The translations under genes and the position numbers were made by a program. The notes beneath the pieces are model-generated. The model was not told where the DNA came from and made no database searches. It worked only from the letters and a program-made list of their open reading frames with translations. Shown in pieces: positions 6,332 to 15,942 of a DNA stretch of 61,071 bases. The first letter of the stretch is position 1; every line of letters begins with the position of its first letter. Source of the DNA: Methylococcales bacterium (lineage in GTDB: Bacteria; Pseudomonadota; Gammaproteobacteria; Methylococcales; Methylomonadaceae); contig JAQTUW010000020.1 in assembly GCA_028707085.1 (NCBI GenBank), positions 1 to 61,071 of the forward strand, given 5' to 3'.

Positions 6332-7372
6332 ATGGCAATCAATACCAGCATCCTGTTCGCTCTACTTGCCGCCGCCCTGTTCGGCGCCAGTACGCCTTTC
6401 GCCAAACTGCTGCTGGGCGAGATTCCGCCGCTGCTGCTGGGCGGACTGCTGTATCTGGGCAGCGGCATTGGACTTGGGGTGGTGCGACTGGTACGGGACA
6501 AGGGCTGGCGCAGCACCGGCCTGATGGGCCGCGACTGGCTGTGGCTGCTGGCGGCGATTCTGTTCGGCGGCGTGCTGGGTCCGGTGTTTCTACTGCTCGG
6601 CCTACAGGCCATCCCCAGCTCGACTGCCACGCTGCTGCTGAATCTGGAAGCCGTACTCACCGCCCTGATCGCCTGGGTGGTTTTCCGGGAAAACGCCGGC
6701 CGCCGGGTGGTGGCGGGCATGATAGCCATTGTGGCCGGCGGCCTGCTGCTGTCCTGGCCAGACCAGTATCATGGCGCGAAAAGCGGCTACGGCGCGGCGC
6801 TGGTCGCTTGCGCCTGCGGCTGCTGGGCGATAGACAACAACCTGACCCGCAAGGTATCCGCCGCCGACGCAGTATTCATTGCCGGCAGCAAAGGTCTGAT
6901 CGCCGGCACGGTAAACTGTAGTCTGGCCCTGGCGCTGGGGCTATCCCTGCCCCCGGTCGTCATTCTGCTAGAAACCACCACCCTGGGACTATTCGGCTAC
7001 GGGGCGAGTCTGGCGCTGTTCGTACTGGCTCTGCGCGGTCTCGGCGCCGCCCGCGCCGGCGCCTATTTTTCCACCGCGCCCTTCATTGGCGCCGCCGTGG
7101 CCCTGGCCATGCCCGGCGAATCCGCCTCGCCCCGCTTCTGGATCACAGCCGGGTTGATGGCGGCCGGCGTCTGGCTGCATCTGACCGAACGCCATGAACA
7201 CCTTCATACCCATAACCCGTTGCTGCACAGCCATCAACATGTGCATGACGCGCATCACCAGCACCCGCACGATTTTGACTGGGATGGCAGGGAGCCGCAT
7301 AATCACTTGCACCAGCACAGCGTGATCACCCATACCCATCCGCATTATCCCGACATTCATCACCAGCATTGA
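6332..7372 (+). CDS. DMT/EamA-family transporter with a histidine-rich C-terminal tail
   Basis: The 346-aa protein has ten predicted transmembrane segments arranged as two EamA repeats (about residues 1-140 and 148-285), each with the small-residue-rich helices of this drug/metabolite transporter superfamily. The last 60 or so residues (from about 287) form a hydrophilic tail containing about 22 histidines in H-x-H and HH patterns, followed by the stop. Family members export or import small metabolites; the His tail is a likely metal-binding element (Ni, Co, Zn or Cu), which suggests metal transport or metal sensing but proves neither. It stands alone: tRNA genes upstream, xth 134 bp downstream. 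Confidence 0.85.
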   Translation: MAINTSILFALLAAALFGASTPFAKLLLGEIPPLLLGGLLYLGSGIGLGVVRLVRDKGWRSTGLMGRDWLWLLAAILFGGVLGPVFLLLGLQAIPSSTATLLLNLEAVLTALIAWVVFRENAGRRVVAGMIAIVAGGLLLSWPDQYHGAKSGYGAALVACACGCWAIDNNLTRKVSAADAVFIAGSKGLIAGTVNCSLALALGLSLPPVVILLETTTLGLFGYGASLALFVLALRGLGAARAGAYFSTAPFIGAAVALAMPGESASPRFWITAGLMAAGVWLHLTERHEHLHTHNPLLHSHQHVHDAHHQHPHDFDWDGREPHNHLHQHSVITHTHPHYPDIHHQH

Positions 7373-7506
7373 ACAGAATGCGGGCCGGCGCAAAAGCGCG
7401 CGGCGCTGCACAGGCGACGACCTTTTTATGGCAGAATACCGGTTTTTCAACCCGCTGTATTTTCTTGGCTATCACGTCAATATCAGCCCTTACCCGGTTC
7501 CCGCCC

Positions 7507-8283
7507 ATGTTTCGTGTCATTTCCGCCAATCTCAACGGCATCCGCTCCGCCAGCAGCAAAGGTTTTTATCCGTGGCTGCAAAGCTGCAATGCCGATGTAG
7601 TGTGCCTGCAGGAGCTTAAAGCCCAGGCTGCCGATATGACCCCGGAAATGTTACAGGTTCCGGGCATGTCCGCCTATTTTCATTATGCCGAAAAAAAAGG
7701 CTATAGCGGCGTCGGCATCTATAGTCGCAAGCCCGCCGATCAAATAATAGAAGGCTTGGGTTATGCCGATATCGATAGCGAAGGCCGCTATCTGGAAGCC
7801 CAATTCGGCAATCTGTCGGTCATTTCCCTTTACCTGCCTTCCGGTTCCAGCAGCGAAGAGCGGCAAACCATCAAATACAGCGTGATGGAGCGCTTTTATC
7901 CCCATCTGGCGATGCTGATGAGCAGTGGCCGCGAGGTGATCGTCTGCGGCGACTGGAATATCGCCCATCGCAACATCGACCTGAAAAACTGGCGGGGCAA
8001 TCAGAAAAACTCCGGCTTCCTGCCGGAGGAACGCGCCTGGCTAAGCACCGTGTTTGAAGAACAGGGCTGGGTGGATGTGTACCGGCGTCTTTATCCGGAA
8101 GCGACGGAGGAATGCTATACCTGGTGGAGCAACCGGGGGCAGGCATGGACCAAGAACGTGGGCTGGCGCATCGATTACCAGATCGCCACGCCTCAGACCG
8201 CCAGCCGCGCGATTGCCAGCCATGTCTACAAGGCACAACGCTTCAGCGACCATGCGCCGCTGGTGATCGATTACGACCTGTAA
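7507..8283 (+). CDS. xth: Exodeoxyribonuclease III
   Basis: The 258-aa AP endonuclease/3'-5' exonuclease of base-excision repair has the exonuclease-endonuclease-phosphatase fold. Visible motifs are ISANLNGIRSA at the N-terminus, the metal-ligand Glu in CLQELKA (residue 36), GDWNIAH (Asp and Asn of the active site) near 150, and the terminal SDHAPLVIDY with the catalytic Asp-His pair. The ATG at 7507 is chosen because homologues start with this M-x-R-x-I-S-x-N sequence; the frame is open upstream to 7369 but that part is unlike the family. hslR follows after 21 bp. Confidence 0.93.
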   Translation: MFRVISANLNGIRSASSKGFYPWLQSCNADVVCLQELKAQAADMTPEMLQVPGMSAYFHYAEKKGYSGVGIYSRKPADQIIEGLGYADIDSEGRYLEAQFGNLSVISLYLPSGSSSEERQTIKYSVMERFYPHLAMLMSSGREVIVCGDWNIAHRNIDLKNWRGNQKNSGFLPEERAWLSTVFEEQGWVDVYRRLYPEATEECYTWWSNRGQAWTKNVGWRIDYQIATPQTASRAIASHVYKAQRFSDHAPLVIDYDL

Positions 8284-8304
8284 AACCATGGCGGAGATTG
8301 GAGC

Positions 8305-8703
8305 ATGACCGAAAGCGACGAATTGCGGATCGATAAATGGCTGTGGGCCGCGCGGTTTTTCAAGACCCGGCAACTGGCGGCCGAGGCGGTGAGCGGCGGT
8401 AAGGTGCATGTGAACGGACAGCGCTGCAAACCCGGCAAGGTTCTGAAAATCGGCGACCTGGTCACTGTCAGCAAGGATCAGAACACCTGGGAAATAAGCG
8501 TGGCCGGCCTGAACAAACAGCGCGGCCCGGCCAGCCAGGCGACTCAATTATATAGCGAAGACCAAGCCCGTATCGCCAGACGACAGGCCAAAGCCGAACT
8601 GCACAAACAGCAGCAGGCCCTCTTGCACCCTTCGGAACGCGAACACCGGCCCAATAAAAAACAGCGCCGCCAGATTCACCGCTTTAAACAGGATGCGCTA
8701 TAA
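8305..8703 (+). CDS. hslR: Ribosome-associated heat shock protein Hsp15 (S4 domain)
   Basis: The 132-aa basic protein opens with an S4 RNA-binding domain (residues 8-70; [15 protein letters not shown]...[14 protein letters not shown]). It ends in a Lys/Arg/Gln-rich tail ([14 protein letters not shown]), the usual Hsp15 layout. Hsp15 binds stalled 50S subunits that carry peptidyl-tRNA and helps to recycle them after heat shock. A GGAG site lies 6 bp from the ATG. It is probably in one transcript with xth. Confidence 0.92.
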   Translation: MTESDELRIDKWLWAARFFKTRQLAAEAVSGGKVHVNGQRCKPGKVLKIGDLVTVSKDQNTWEISVAGLNKQRGPASQATQLYSEDQARIARRQAKAELHKQQQALLHPSEREHRPNKKQRRQIHRFKQDAL

Positions 8704-8890
8704 ATCCGACAGGTTTTGGTATTGTTTTAATGCACAGACGGATTCAGGCGCGTGGATGGCTCATCGGCTCCAAGAAAAAAATAGCGGCAATCCGCACTTC
8801 AATTTATCATTCCGCCCAATCCGGCCGTTTTGTCGTCGAATCGGACTGAAGCGTATTACCGGCTACATTTTTCCAGGAGAGTGATAAGTC

Positions 8891-11812
8891 ATGGCGATAA
8901 ACAAAAAATACTGGATGGTCGCCGCAGTACTGATTTCGATTATGGCTGTTTACGCCCTGTCCGGGTTTTATCTTCTGCCAGCCGTGCTGCACAGCAAATT
9001 ACCGGCCCTGCTGTCGGAAAAAACCGGACAGCAGTTCAGCCTGCAGGCGGTAAGCTTCAATCCCTTCAAATTCAAACTGGCCTTACAGGGATTCGCCGCC
9101 AACAGTCCGCAGGGCGACAAGCTGCTGGGCTTTGAAGCTTTGCATATCGATTTTGACGCCTACGCTTCGCTCAAGGAACTGGCGCTGGTGTTTGACGAGA
9201 TTACCCTGCTCAAACCGCAAGTGGATGTCCAGCGACTGGCGGATGGCCGTTTTAATCTGGGCAGCCTGATACCGCCCAAGTCCGCCGATACCCCGGACAA
9301 AACCGATCGCCCTGCCCCGCCGCTGACCCTGCGGCATATTTCCATCCGCGACGGACAGCTCAACTGGCTGGACATGCAGCATGCCCGGCCGCAAAGCGAA
9401 AGCCTGAACGACGTCAATTTCTCGCTGACCAACCTGAACACTCAAAGCCGTGCCGCAGCGGCGCTGGAACTGGGTCTGGCTTTTGCTTCCGGCGGCAGCC
9501 TGCGATGGCAAGGGGATTTGCAGTTGCAGCCCATTTCGTCCAAAGGCCATCTCAATATCGAAACCCTGAGCCTGCCAAAAATCCGCCAACTGTTTTTGGC
9601 GGATAATTTACCCGTTGACATCGCCGGCGGAAATCTGAGCCTGTACGGCGATTATCAGGCTGAACTGGCCGCAAGCGTCCCAGGCGTACAGATAACCAAC
9701 GCCGGTCTTGAACTGAAACAACTGGAAGTGGCCAACCCGAATAGCCATGACAGCCTGCTGGCCATTCCGTCGGTCGTGGTGAGCGGCATGACCGCCGATT
9801 CCGGTAAGCGCCGGCTCGACATCGGCAAAATAGTCAGCAATGACGCGCGGATTTCAGCCACGCTGCAACAGGACGGCCACCTGAATTATCAGGCCCTGTT
9901 TGCCGGCCAGACAGACGCCGCGCCGGCCGCCGCCCAGGCGCCGGCGGCGGCCGGCCCGAACTGGCAAATCAGCCTGGCCGAGCTGGCCCTCAAAAATTAC
10001 ACGCTGAATTTTAGCGATCAAAGTCGAAAAACACCGCAGCTCCAGCAATTGACGGCAATCGACATCAATCTGCGTCAGATTACCAGCCCGCCGACGACCA
10101 AAAGCCCTTTGCAGTTCAGCGCGCTGCTTAACAATGCCGGCAAAATCCGCATGACCGGCGATATTGGCCTTAGCCAGGCCAGCGCAGCCCTGGATATTGA
10201 CATCGGCGGCGTCAAACTGAAACCCTTTCAGGATTATCTGAACGATTATCTGGTTCTGGAACTGGTGGAAGGCGAACTGAACACCCGCGGCCATCTGCAA
10301 TTACAGGCCAAAGACGCTCTACAGCTTGCCTTTCAGGGGGATGCCGGGCTGGGCAATCTGATTACCCGCGACAAATTGAGCAACAAGGATTTTGTGAAAT
10401 GGAACAATCTAACTCTGCAACAGATAGACGCGTCTTTAGCGGAGCAGAATTTTTCGTTTGGAAAAGTCCTGTTCGAACGGCCTTATCTGCGCTTGACCAT
10501 TCGTAAAGACCATAGCACCAGCATCAACGATATTCTAGTCAAGCCGTCCACCGGCAAAGCTACCGTCAAATCGGCGGCCAGAGTGGATGCCGACCATCCC
10601 GCCAACCCGCCGGTCATCAACATCGGCAAGATCGAAATCCGCAACGGACATTCGGATTTTGCAGATCGATCCCTGATTCTGCCGTTTGAAGCCGACATGG
10701 ATAATCTGGACGGCGACATCGACGGTTTTTCCAGCAAGCAGAACAAATCCGTGCATCTTGATTTGCAAGGCAAGGTTTACAATGTGGCTCATGTGGTGAT
10801 TAAAGGTTCATATCAGCCCTCATCCGGAAATTCCGACATCAATCTCAAGTTTACCCATATGCCCTTGCCGTTGATCACCCCGTATATGGCCGATTTTGCC
10901 GGCTACAAGATCGAAAAAGGCCAGATGGCGCTGGATTTGCACTACACGATCAATCAGGGCCAGCTTGACGCCCAAAATAAAATTTTTATCGATCAGTTGA
11001 CGCTGGGCGACAAAGTCGACAATCCACACGCCACTTCGCTGCCCCTGCGTTTGGCCATCGCCCTGCTGAAGGACTCCGACGGCAAGATCAATCTGGATTT
11101 CCCGATCACCGGCAGTCTCAACGACCCGCAATTCAGTATCGGCTCGCTCATTTCGGACGTGCTGATCAATCTTATCGACAAGCTGGTGACTTCGCCATTC
11201 AAGGCGCTGGGCGGTCTGTTCGACACCGAACAGGATCCCGGCAGCATCGATTTTATCGCCGGAAAGACGGCATTCAAACCAGGCGAAACAGGCAAACTGG
11301 ATCAACTGGTCAAAGCCCTGCAAAACAAACCCGAGCTGACGGTGGATATCAAAGGCGAAGCCTATCAGGCGCTGGACTGGCCGGAAATGCGCTTTGAAGC
11401 ACTGACGGACATCCTGAAAAAAATGAAGTCCGGGGAATTGCGCGACAAGGGCGAAAAGTTACGCTCCGAATATATCGAGTTATCCGATGACGAATACAAA
11501 CGGCTGCTGGCAAAATTTTTTCAGGAAGTGTTTCCCGGGGACATCGAATTCGGGCTGCTGGGTGCGCCGCACATCAAGAGTCAGCCAGACGCCGACTTCT
11601 ACGCCGTCGCCCGGCAAAAACTGGAATCCGCCATGCAGCCGGATCCACAACGCCTGACTGCGCTGGCGGTCGCCAGAGCCAACGCCATTTCCGGTTATCT
11701 GGCGGAAAAGGGCGGCCTGGATCAAAACCGCATTTTTATACTGGCGCCGGAAGTCAATACCGGCAACAGTAGCAAAATAGCATCCATATTGTCCTTGAAT
11801 GCGGCGCAGTAA
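8891..11812 (+). CDS. Large DUF748 (AsmA-like) envelope protein
   Basis: The 973-aa protein has one N-terminal transmembrane helix (about residues 7-29) and then a very long periplasmic region made of beta-rich AsmA/DUF748 repeats, with phrases such as LPALLSEKTGQQFSL, DIGGVKLKPFQDYL and LPITPYMADFAGYKIEKG-like segments. The last 200 or so residues contain an OmpA-like remnant (IDFIAGKTAFKPGETGKLDQL). AsmA-like proteins form bridge-like grooves that move phospholipid between membranes; that role is plausible but not shown for DUF748 proteins. CCAGGAGAGTG precedes the ATG. Gene stands alone between hslR and a small exported protein. Confidence 0.85.
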   Translation: MAINKKYWMVAAVLISIMAVYALSGFYLLPAVLHSKLPALLSEKTGQQFSLQAVSFNPFKFKLALQGFAANSPQGDKLLGFEALHIDFDAYASLKELALVFDEITLLKPQVDVQRLADGRFNLGSLIPPKSADTPDKTDRPAPPLTLRHISIRDGQLNWLDMQHARPQSESLNDVNFSLTNLNTQSRAAAALELGLAFASGGSLRWQGDLQLQPISSKGHLNIETLSLPKIRQLFLADNLPVDIAGGNLSLYGDYQAELAASVPGVQITNAGLELKQLEVANPNSHDSLLAIPSVVVSGMTADSGKRRLDIGKIVSNDARISATLQQDGHLNYQALFAGQTDAAPAAAQAPAAAGPNWQISLAELALKNYTLNFSDQSRKTPQLQQLTAIDINLRQITSPPTTKSPLQFSALLNNAGKIRMTGDIGLSQASAALDIDIGGVKLKPFQDYLNDYLVLELVEGELNTRGHLQLQAKDALQLAFQGDAGLGNLITRDKLSNKDFVKWNNLTLQQIDASLAEQNFSFGKVLFERPYLRLTIRKDHSTSINDILVKPSTGKATVKSAARVDADHPANPPVINIGKIEIRNGHSDFADRSLILPFEADMDNLDGDIDGFSSKQNKSVHLDLQGKVYNVAHVVIKGSYQPSSGNSDINLKFTHMPLPLITPYMADFAGYKIEKGQMALDLHYTINQGQLDAQNKIFIDQLTLGDKVDNPHATSLPLRLAIALLKDSDGKINLDFPITGSLNDPQFSIGSLISDVLINLIDKLVTSPFKALGGLFDTEQDPGSIDFIAGKTAFKPGETGKLDQLVKALQNKPELTVDIKGEAYQALDWPEMRFEALTDILKKMKSGELRDKGEKLRSEYIELSDDEYKRLLAKFFQEVFPGDIEFGLLGAPHIKSQPDADFYAVARQKLESAMQPDPQRLTALAVARANAISGYLAEKGGLDQNRIFILAPEVNTGNSSKIASILSLNAAQ

Positions 11813-11950
11813 GCGGATAACATGTTGCAAGAACCTTATTTCAGTTTGCCCACCTGAATATAAAAGGCTTGTAGCTTAAATAATTGGAGCTATCGGCCGT
11901 TGTCCGCCCGATATTGTTTACCGGTTTTCACATTAGTAATGGAGTCAAAA

Positions 11951-12403
11951 ATGAACAACAGGTTTTTTAGAGCGCCTGCCATCCTCAGTATCCTGTTAAT
12001 CGGTCTGGCATGGATAAGCCCGGCCTCCGCTACCCCGATGACATCCTGCACCATGACCTATACTATGAGCGGGTTCTCCTTTGTTTACAAGCAATACGAC
12101 GGCACCGGCAATATCAGTTGCAGCAACGGCCAGCATGCCGTGGTCGGACTCTCTTCAAAAAGTATCGGCTTTACGATAGGCAAATCGGAAATTGACGGTA
12201 CCGGCACCTTTTCCGAAGTGAAAAACATTAACGAAATATATGGCGACTATGTGTCGCTGGACGCGCATGCCGGGGTGACCAAATCCGTGGACGGCGAGGT
12301 GCTGACCTGCGGCGAAATTTCCCTGGTGCTATCGGGCGTGGGCCGCGGCGTCGACATCGGGGTTTCGCTTGGCGCATTGAGCATCTCGCCCATCAAGCAA
12401 TAA
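11951..12403 (+). CDS. Small exported protein of unknown function
   Basis: The 150-aa product has a clear signal peptide (residues 1 to about 27, ending PASA/TP). The mature part is about 120 residues, rich in Gly, Ser and Val with alternating beta pattern, and has three Cys (in SCTMTY, ISCSNG, LTCGEIS). I do not recognise the family with confidence; the layout is reminiscent of small periplasmic beta proteins such as DUF992. The ATG at 11951 has a GGAG site 7 bp upstream, better than the upstream in-frame start at 11900. It has its own intergenic regions on both sides. Confidence 0.7.
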   Translation: MNNRFFRAPAILSILLIGLAWISPASATPMTSCTMTYTMSGFSFVYKQYDGTGNISCSNGQHAVVGLSSKSIGFTIGKSEIDGTGTFSEVKNINEIYGDYVSLDAHAGVTKSVDGEVLTCGEISLVLSGVGRGVDIGVSLGALSISPIKQ

Positions 12404-12722
12404 GGCGTCCGCGAAATGCTGTGCCCGATCCTGCAGGACTTCAAATTGCAATGCCGTCACCATCCCGCCACCTCGCCATCTCTATTCCGAAGAGGGTGTT
12501 TTGATCCGACGGTATTGCATCCATAATGTTCTTATGCCGCTTCAATTGCCAAATAACCGGTTTAAGGCTGAATAATTGCAGAAGTTTTAACATCTTTACC
12601 GTGTTTCATGATAAAAGATGCGCTATATATTGACATTGTTCATGATGTGGAAAACACCATGAATTTATCAGAACTCATCGTACCCCAAATTTTGCCGCCG
12701 GGGCGTTCCGGCAACGAACGCC
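12404..12722. other. Gene-free stretch upstream of rnr with a small hairpin
   Basis: No convincing gene is seen. A TTGACA hexamer lies near 12630 without a good -10 box at the right distance. GGCGTTC (12702-12708) and GAACGCC (12716-12722) form a perfect 7-bp stem with a CGGCAAC loop, directly before the possible small ORF described next. Confidence 0.4.
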
Positions 12723-12872
12723 GTGAATACTTCTTCGCAGGCTCAAGCCGGCTTTCATGCCGCCTGGGCGCTGCCGGAATGTCCCGGCGCCATTCACGCC
12801 TGCCAAAATTTGATGTGCGAATACTATAACGCCTGCCAACTCTGGCCGATACTATTCAAAAAGAATCAATGA
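12723..12872 (+). CDS. Possible small Cys-rich peptide overlapping the rnr start
   Basis: A GTG-started frame of 49 codons ends in a TGA that overlaps the rnr ATG by four bases (ATGA, 12869-12872). The predicted peptide has four cysteines in its second half (ECPG...ACQNLMCEYYNACQ) and ends FKKNQ. No clear ribosome-binding site precedes the GTG, and a perfect 7-bp stem-loop ends right before it. It may be a real leader peptide coupled to rnr translation or only a chance open frame. I do not recognise the sequence. Confidence 0.3.
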   Translation: MNTSSQAQAGFHAAWALPECPGAIHACQNLMCEYYNACQLWPILFKKNQ

Positions 12873-15196
12873 CATCCAATAAAAATCAGGAAACTGATTT
12901 CAAACCCATCCCCGATCCCTACGCCCAGCGTGAAGCTGAAAAATACGAACGCCCCATCCCCAGCCGCGAAGTCATCCTGGAACTGATCCATCAGATTGGC
13001 AAACCCTTGCGCCGCCAGCAGATTGCCCAGCACTTTGCCCTTGAATCCGCCGATGAACTGGAAGCCTTGCGCAGACGGCTGCGAGCCATGGAACGCGACG
13101 GCCAGTTGATGTTCAACAGCAGGCAAAAATATTGCCTGGGCGACGGCCACCTGATCATTGCCGGCCGGGTGCTAGGACATCCTGAAGGCTTTGGCTTTTT
13201 AAAACCCGACGACGGCAGCGAAGATTTGTTTTTGTCGCCAAGGGAAATGAAACCGCTGATGCACAATGACCGAATCAGCGCCCGGATTGCCGGCATAGAC
13301 CGTAAAGGCCGCCGGGAAGCCTCTGTGGTCGAGATTCTGGAACGCAACACTCATCAGGTAGTCGGCCGCTTTTTTATCGAAGGCCGCGTTGCTTATGTGG
13401 TTCCAGACAACAAAAAGATCAACCATGAAGTGCTGATCGCCAAGGAAGACACCGGCGGCGCCCAAAAAGGCCAGATTGTGGTGGTGGAAATCATCCAGCA
13501 GGCCACGGCGCATTGCCAGCCGCTGGGCCGGGTTGTGGAAGTACTGGGCCTGCATATGGCGCCCGGCATGGAAATCGAAATGGCGATCCGCTCCTACGAA
13601 TTACCGAATATCTGGCCGGACGCGCTGTTGACGGAAATCAAAACCCTGAAGCCGGAAGTGCCGGAAAGCGCCAAACAGGGTCGGGAGGACATACGTAAAA
13701 TCCCGCTGGTCACCATAGACGGCGAGGATGCCCGGGATTTTGACGATGCGGTGTTTGCCCAGAAAACCGCCAAGGGCTGGAAACTGCTGGTGGCAATTGC
13801 CGATGTTTCGCATTATGTGCATGTCGGCGCCGCGCTGGATGCGGAGGCAAAAAGCCGCAGTACCTCGGTGTATTTTCCTGAAAAAGTGATCCCCATGCTG
13901 CCGGAAATTTTATCCAACGGCCTGTGTTCACTTAATCCGCAAGTTGACAGGCTGTGCATGGTTTGCGAACTGATTGTCAACGAGGACGGCAATGTGCTGC
14001 GTTCCCGGTTTTTTGAAGCCGTGATGCGCTCCCACGCCCGCCTGACCTACACCCAGGTCGCCGCCATGCTGGTGGATGGCGACCAGAAACTGATCGGACA
14101 ATATGCGGAACTGATGCCGCATCTGCAAAATCTGTATGGTCTGTACCAAGCCATGCGCCAGCAGCGGGAACTGCGCGGGGCCATGGACTTCGACACCCAG
14201 GAAACCCGGATCGTGTTTGGCAAGGATCGCAAGATCGAAGAAATTGTGCCGGTGGTGCGCAATGACGCCCACAAGCTGATCGAAGAGTTCATGATCACCG
14301 CCAACACCGCCGCCGCAAAATTCCTCAACCGCAAAAAAATGCCGCGGCTACTGAGGATTCATGAGGGGCCGGGCGTCGAAAAACTGCTGACGCTCAGAAC
14401 CTTTCTGGCGGAGCTGGGGCTGCACCTGGGCGGCGGCGTTAATCCGCGGCCACTGGATTATATGCACCTGCTGGAATCGGTCAAAGACCGCAAGGACGCC
14501 CATCTGATCCAGACTGTGCTGCTGCGCTCCATGTCGCAAGCCGTCTACAGCCCGGATACCAAAGGCCATTTCGGTCTGGCGCTGGATGCCTATGCGCATT
14601 TTACCTCGCCCATCCGCCGTTATCCCGATTTGCTGGTGCATAGAGCCATACGCCATTGTCTGGCCGGCAAATCGCCGGATACCTTCCACTACACCATGAC
14701 CGACATGGTGCAACTGGGCGAACATTGCTCCGCCAATGAACGCCGCGCCGACGAAGCCACTCGCGATGTGGTGAACTGGCTGAAATGCGAATACATGATG
14801 GACAAGATCGGTCTGGAATTTCCGGGCATCATTTCCGCCGTCACCGGCTTCGGATTTTTCGTGGAATTACAGTCGATCTATGTGGAAGGTCTGGTGCATA
14901 TCGCCTCGCTGCATAACGACTATTTCAACTTCGACGCCACCAGCCACCAGTTGTACGGCGAGCGCACCGGGGTACGCTACCGACTGGGCGACGCCGTGCG
15001 CATCAAAGTGGTGCGGGTCAATCTGGACGACAAGAAAATTGATTTCGAGCTGATTCAAACCGGCAAAAAACCCGGCAAAACCTCGGACAAACCCGTCAAC
15101 AATAAACCGGGCCAGGGCAAAGCCAAAGCGAAAGCCGCACCCGCCAAAACGGATGATACCGCCAAACCCAAAGCCAAGAGACGCCGCCGAAAATGA
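12869..15196 (+). CDS. rnr: Ribonuclease R
   Basis: The 775-aa 3'-5' exoribonuclease degrades structured RNA and matures rRNA and tmRNA. Domains in order are a winged helix (about 25-95), cold-shock domains (about 95-245), the RNB catalytic domain with the metal-binding DGEDARDFDDAV segment (from about residue 283), a C-terminal S1 domain (about 650-730; FPGIISAVTGFGFFVEL), and a Lys/Ala-rich basic tail ending KAKRRRRK. Length and tail match gammaproteobacterial RNase R. Its stop overlaps the rlmB ATG, the conserved rnr-rlmB operon. Confidence 0.96.
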   Translation: MTSNKNQETDFKPIPDPYAQREAEKYERPIPSREVILELIHQIGKPLRRQQIAQHFALESADELEALRRRLRAMERDGQLMFNSRQKYCLGDGHLIIAGRVLGHPEGFGFLKPDDGSEDLFLSPREMKPLMHNDRISARIAGIDRKGRREASVVEILERNTHQVVGRFFIEGRVAYVVPDNKKINHEVLIAKEDTGGAQKGQIVVVEIIQQATAHCQPLGRVVEVLGLHMAPGMEIEMAIRSYELPNIWPDALLTEIKTLKPEVPESAKQGREDIRKIPLVTIDGEDARDFDDAVFAQKTAKGWKLLVAIADVSHYVHVGAALDAEAKSRSTSVYFPEKVIPMLPEILSNGLCSLNPQVDRLCMVCELIVNEDGNVLRSRFFEAVMRSHARLTYTQVAAMLVDGDQKLIGQYAELMPHLQNLYGLYQAMRQQRELRGAMDFDTQETRIVFGKDRKIEEIVPVVRNDAHKLIEEFMITANTAAAKFLNRKKMPRLLRIHEGPGVEKLLTLRTFLAELGLHLGGGVNPRPLDYMHLLESVKDRKDAHLIQTVLLRSMSQAVYSPDTKGHFGLALDAYAHFTSPIRRYPDLLVHRAIRHCLAGKSPDTFHYTMTDMVQLGEHCSANERRADEATRDVVNWLKCEYMMDKIGLEFPGIISAVTGFGFFVELQSIYVEGLVHIASLHNDYFNFDATSHQLYGERTGVRYRLGDAVRIKVVRVNLDDKKIDFELIQTGKKPGKTSDKPVNNKPGQGKAKAKAAPAKTDDTAKPKAKRRRRK

Positions 15197-15942
15197 GTAC
15201 CCAGTTATTTGGCATCCATGCCGTGCAAGCGGCACTGGAGTATTCCCCGCAAAAAATTCAACGCGCCTGGATAGATGACCAACGGCTGGACGCCAGGCTG
15301 AAACCTCTACTGGACGAGCTAAACGCGCTGGGCGTCAGTCCGGAGAGAACCGACCGCAAAAAACTGGACAAGATGGCCGATGGCAAAAACCATCAGGGCA
15401 TCGTCGTTGCCGTGGAACTGCCCGCCATGCGTAGCGAAGATCAGTTGAAGCAGGATGTCGAAAATCTGGAAGGCGCGCCGTTTTATCTGGTGCTGGATCA
15501 GGTACAGGATCCGCACAATCTCGGGGCCTGTCTGCGGACAGCGGATGCGGTGGGCGTACATGGCGTCATTGTCACCAAGGATAATGCCGCCGGCATCACC
15601 GCCACGGTATGCAAGGTGGCAAGCGGCGCGGCGGAAACCGTACCGGTTTATCAGGTCACCAATCTGGCGCGGGTGTTGCGCTGGCTAAAAGACCAGAATA
15701 TCTGGATCATGGGCGCAGACGGTGAAGCCACGCAAACCGTATACGAAATGAAGCTGGATATGCCGTTAGCCATCGTCATGGGCGCGGAGGGTAGCGGCAT
15801 GCGCCACCTGACCCGCCAGCACTGCGATTTTCTGGTGAAAATTCCGATGCTCGGCCAGGTGGAAAGCCTGAATGTCTCAGTCGCGGCCGGGGTATTATTG
15901 TATGAAACCTTTCGGCAAAAATCCCTGGCTGCAATCAAGTAA
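15193..15942 (+). CDS. rlmB: 23S rRNA (guanosine-2251-2'-O)-methyltransferase
   Basis: The 249-aa SpoU-type (SPOUT) methyltransferase has an N-terminal substrate-binding domain (FGIHAVQAAL...) and three SpoU motifs: NLGACLRTADAVGVHG (about 117-132), MGAEGSGMRHL (about 196-206) and LNVSVAAGVLLYE (about 224-236). It methylates G2251 in the 23S rRNA P-loop. The start overlaps the rnr stop by four bases, so translation is probably coupled. Its stop overlaps the next ATG (TAATG). Confidence 0.96.
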   Translation: MSTQLFGIHAVQAALEYSPQKIQRAWIDDQRLDARLKPLLDELNALGVSPERTDRKKLDKMADGKNHQGIVVAVELPAMRSEDQLKQDVENLEGAPFYLVLDQVQDPHNLGACLRTADAVGVHGVIVTKDNAAGITATVCKVASGAAETVPVYQVTNLARVLRWLKDQNIWIMGADGEATQTVYEMKLDMPLAIVMGAEGSGMRHLTRQHCDFLVKIPMLGQVESLNVSVAAGVLLYETFRQKSLAAIK

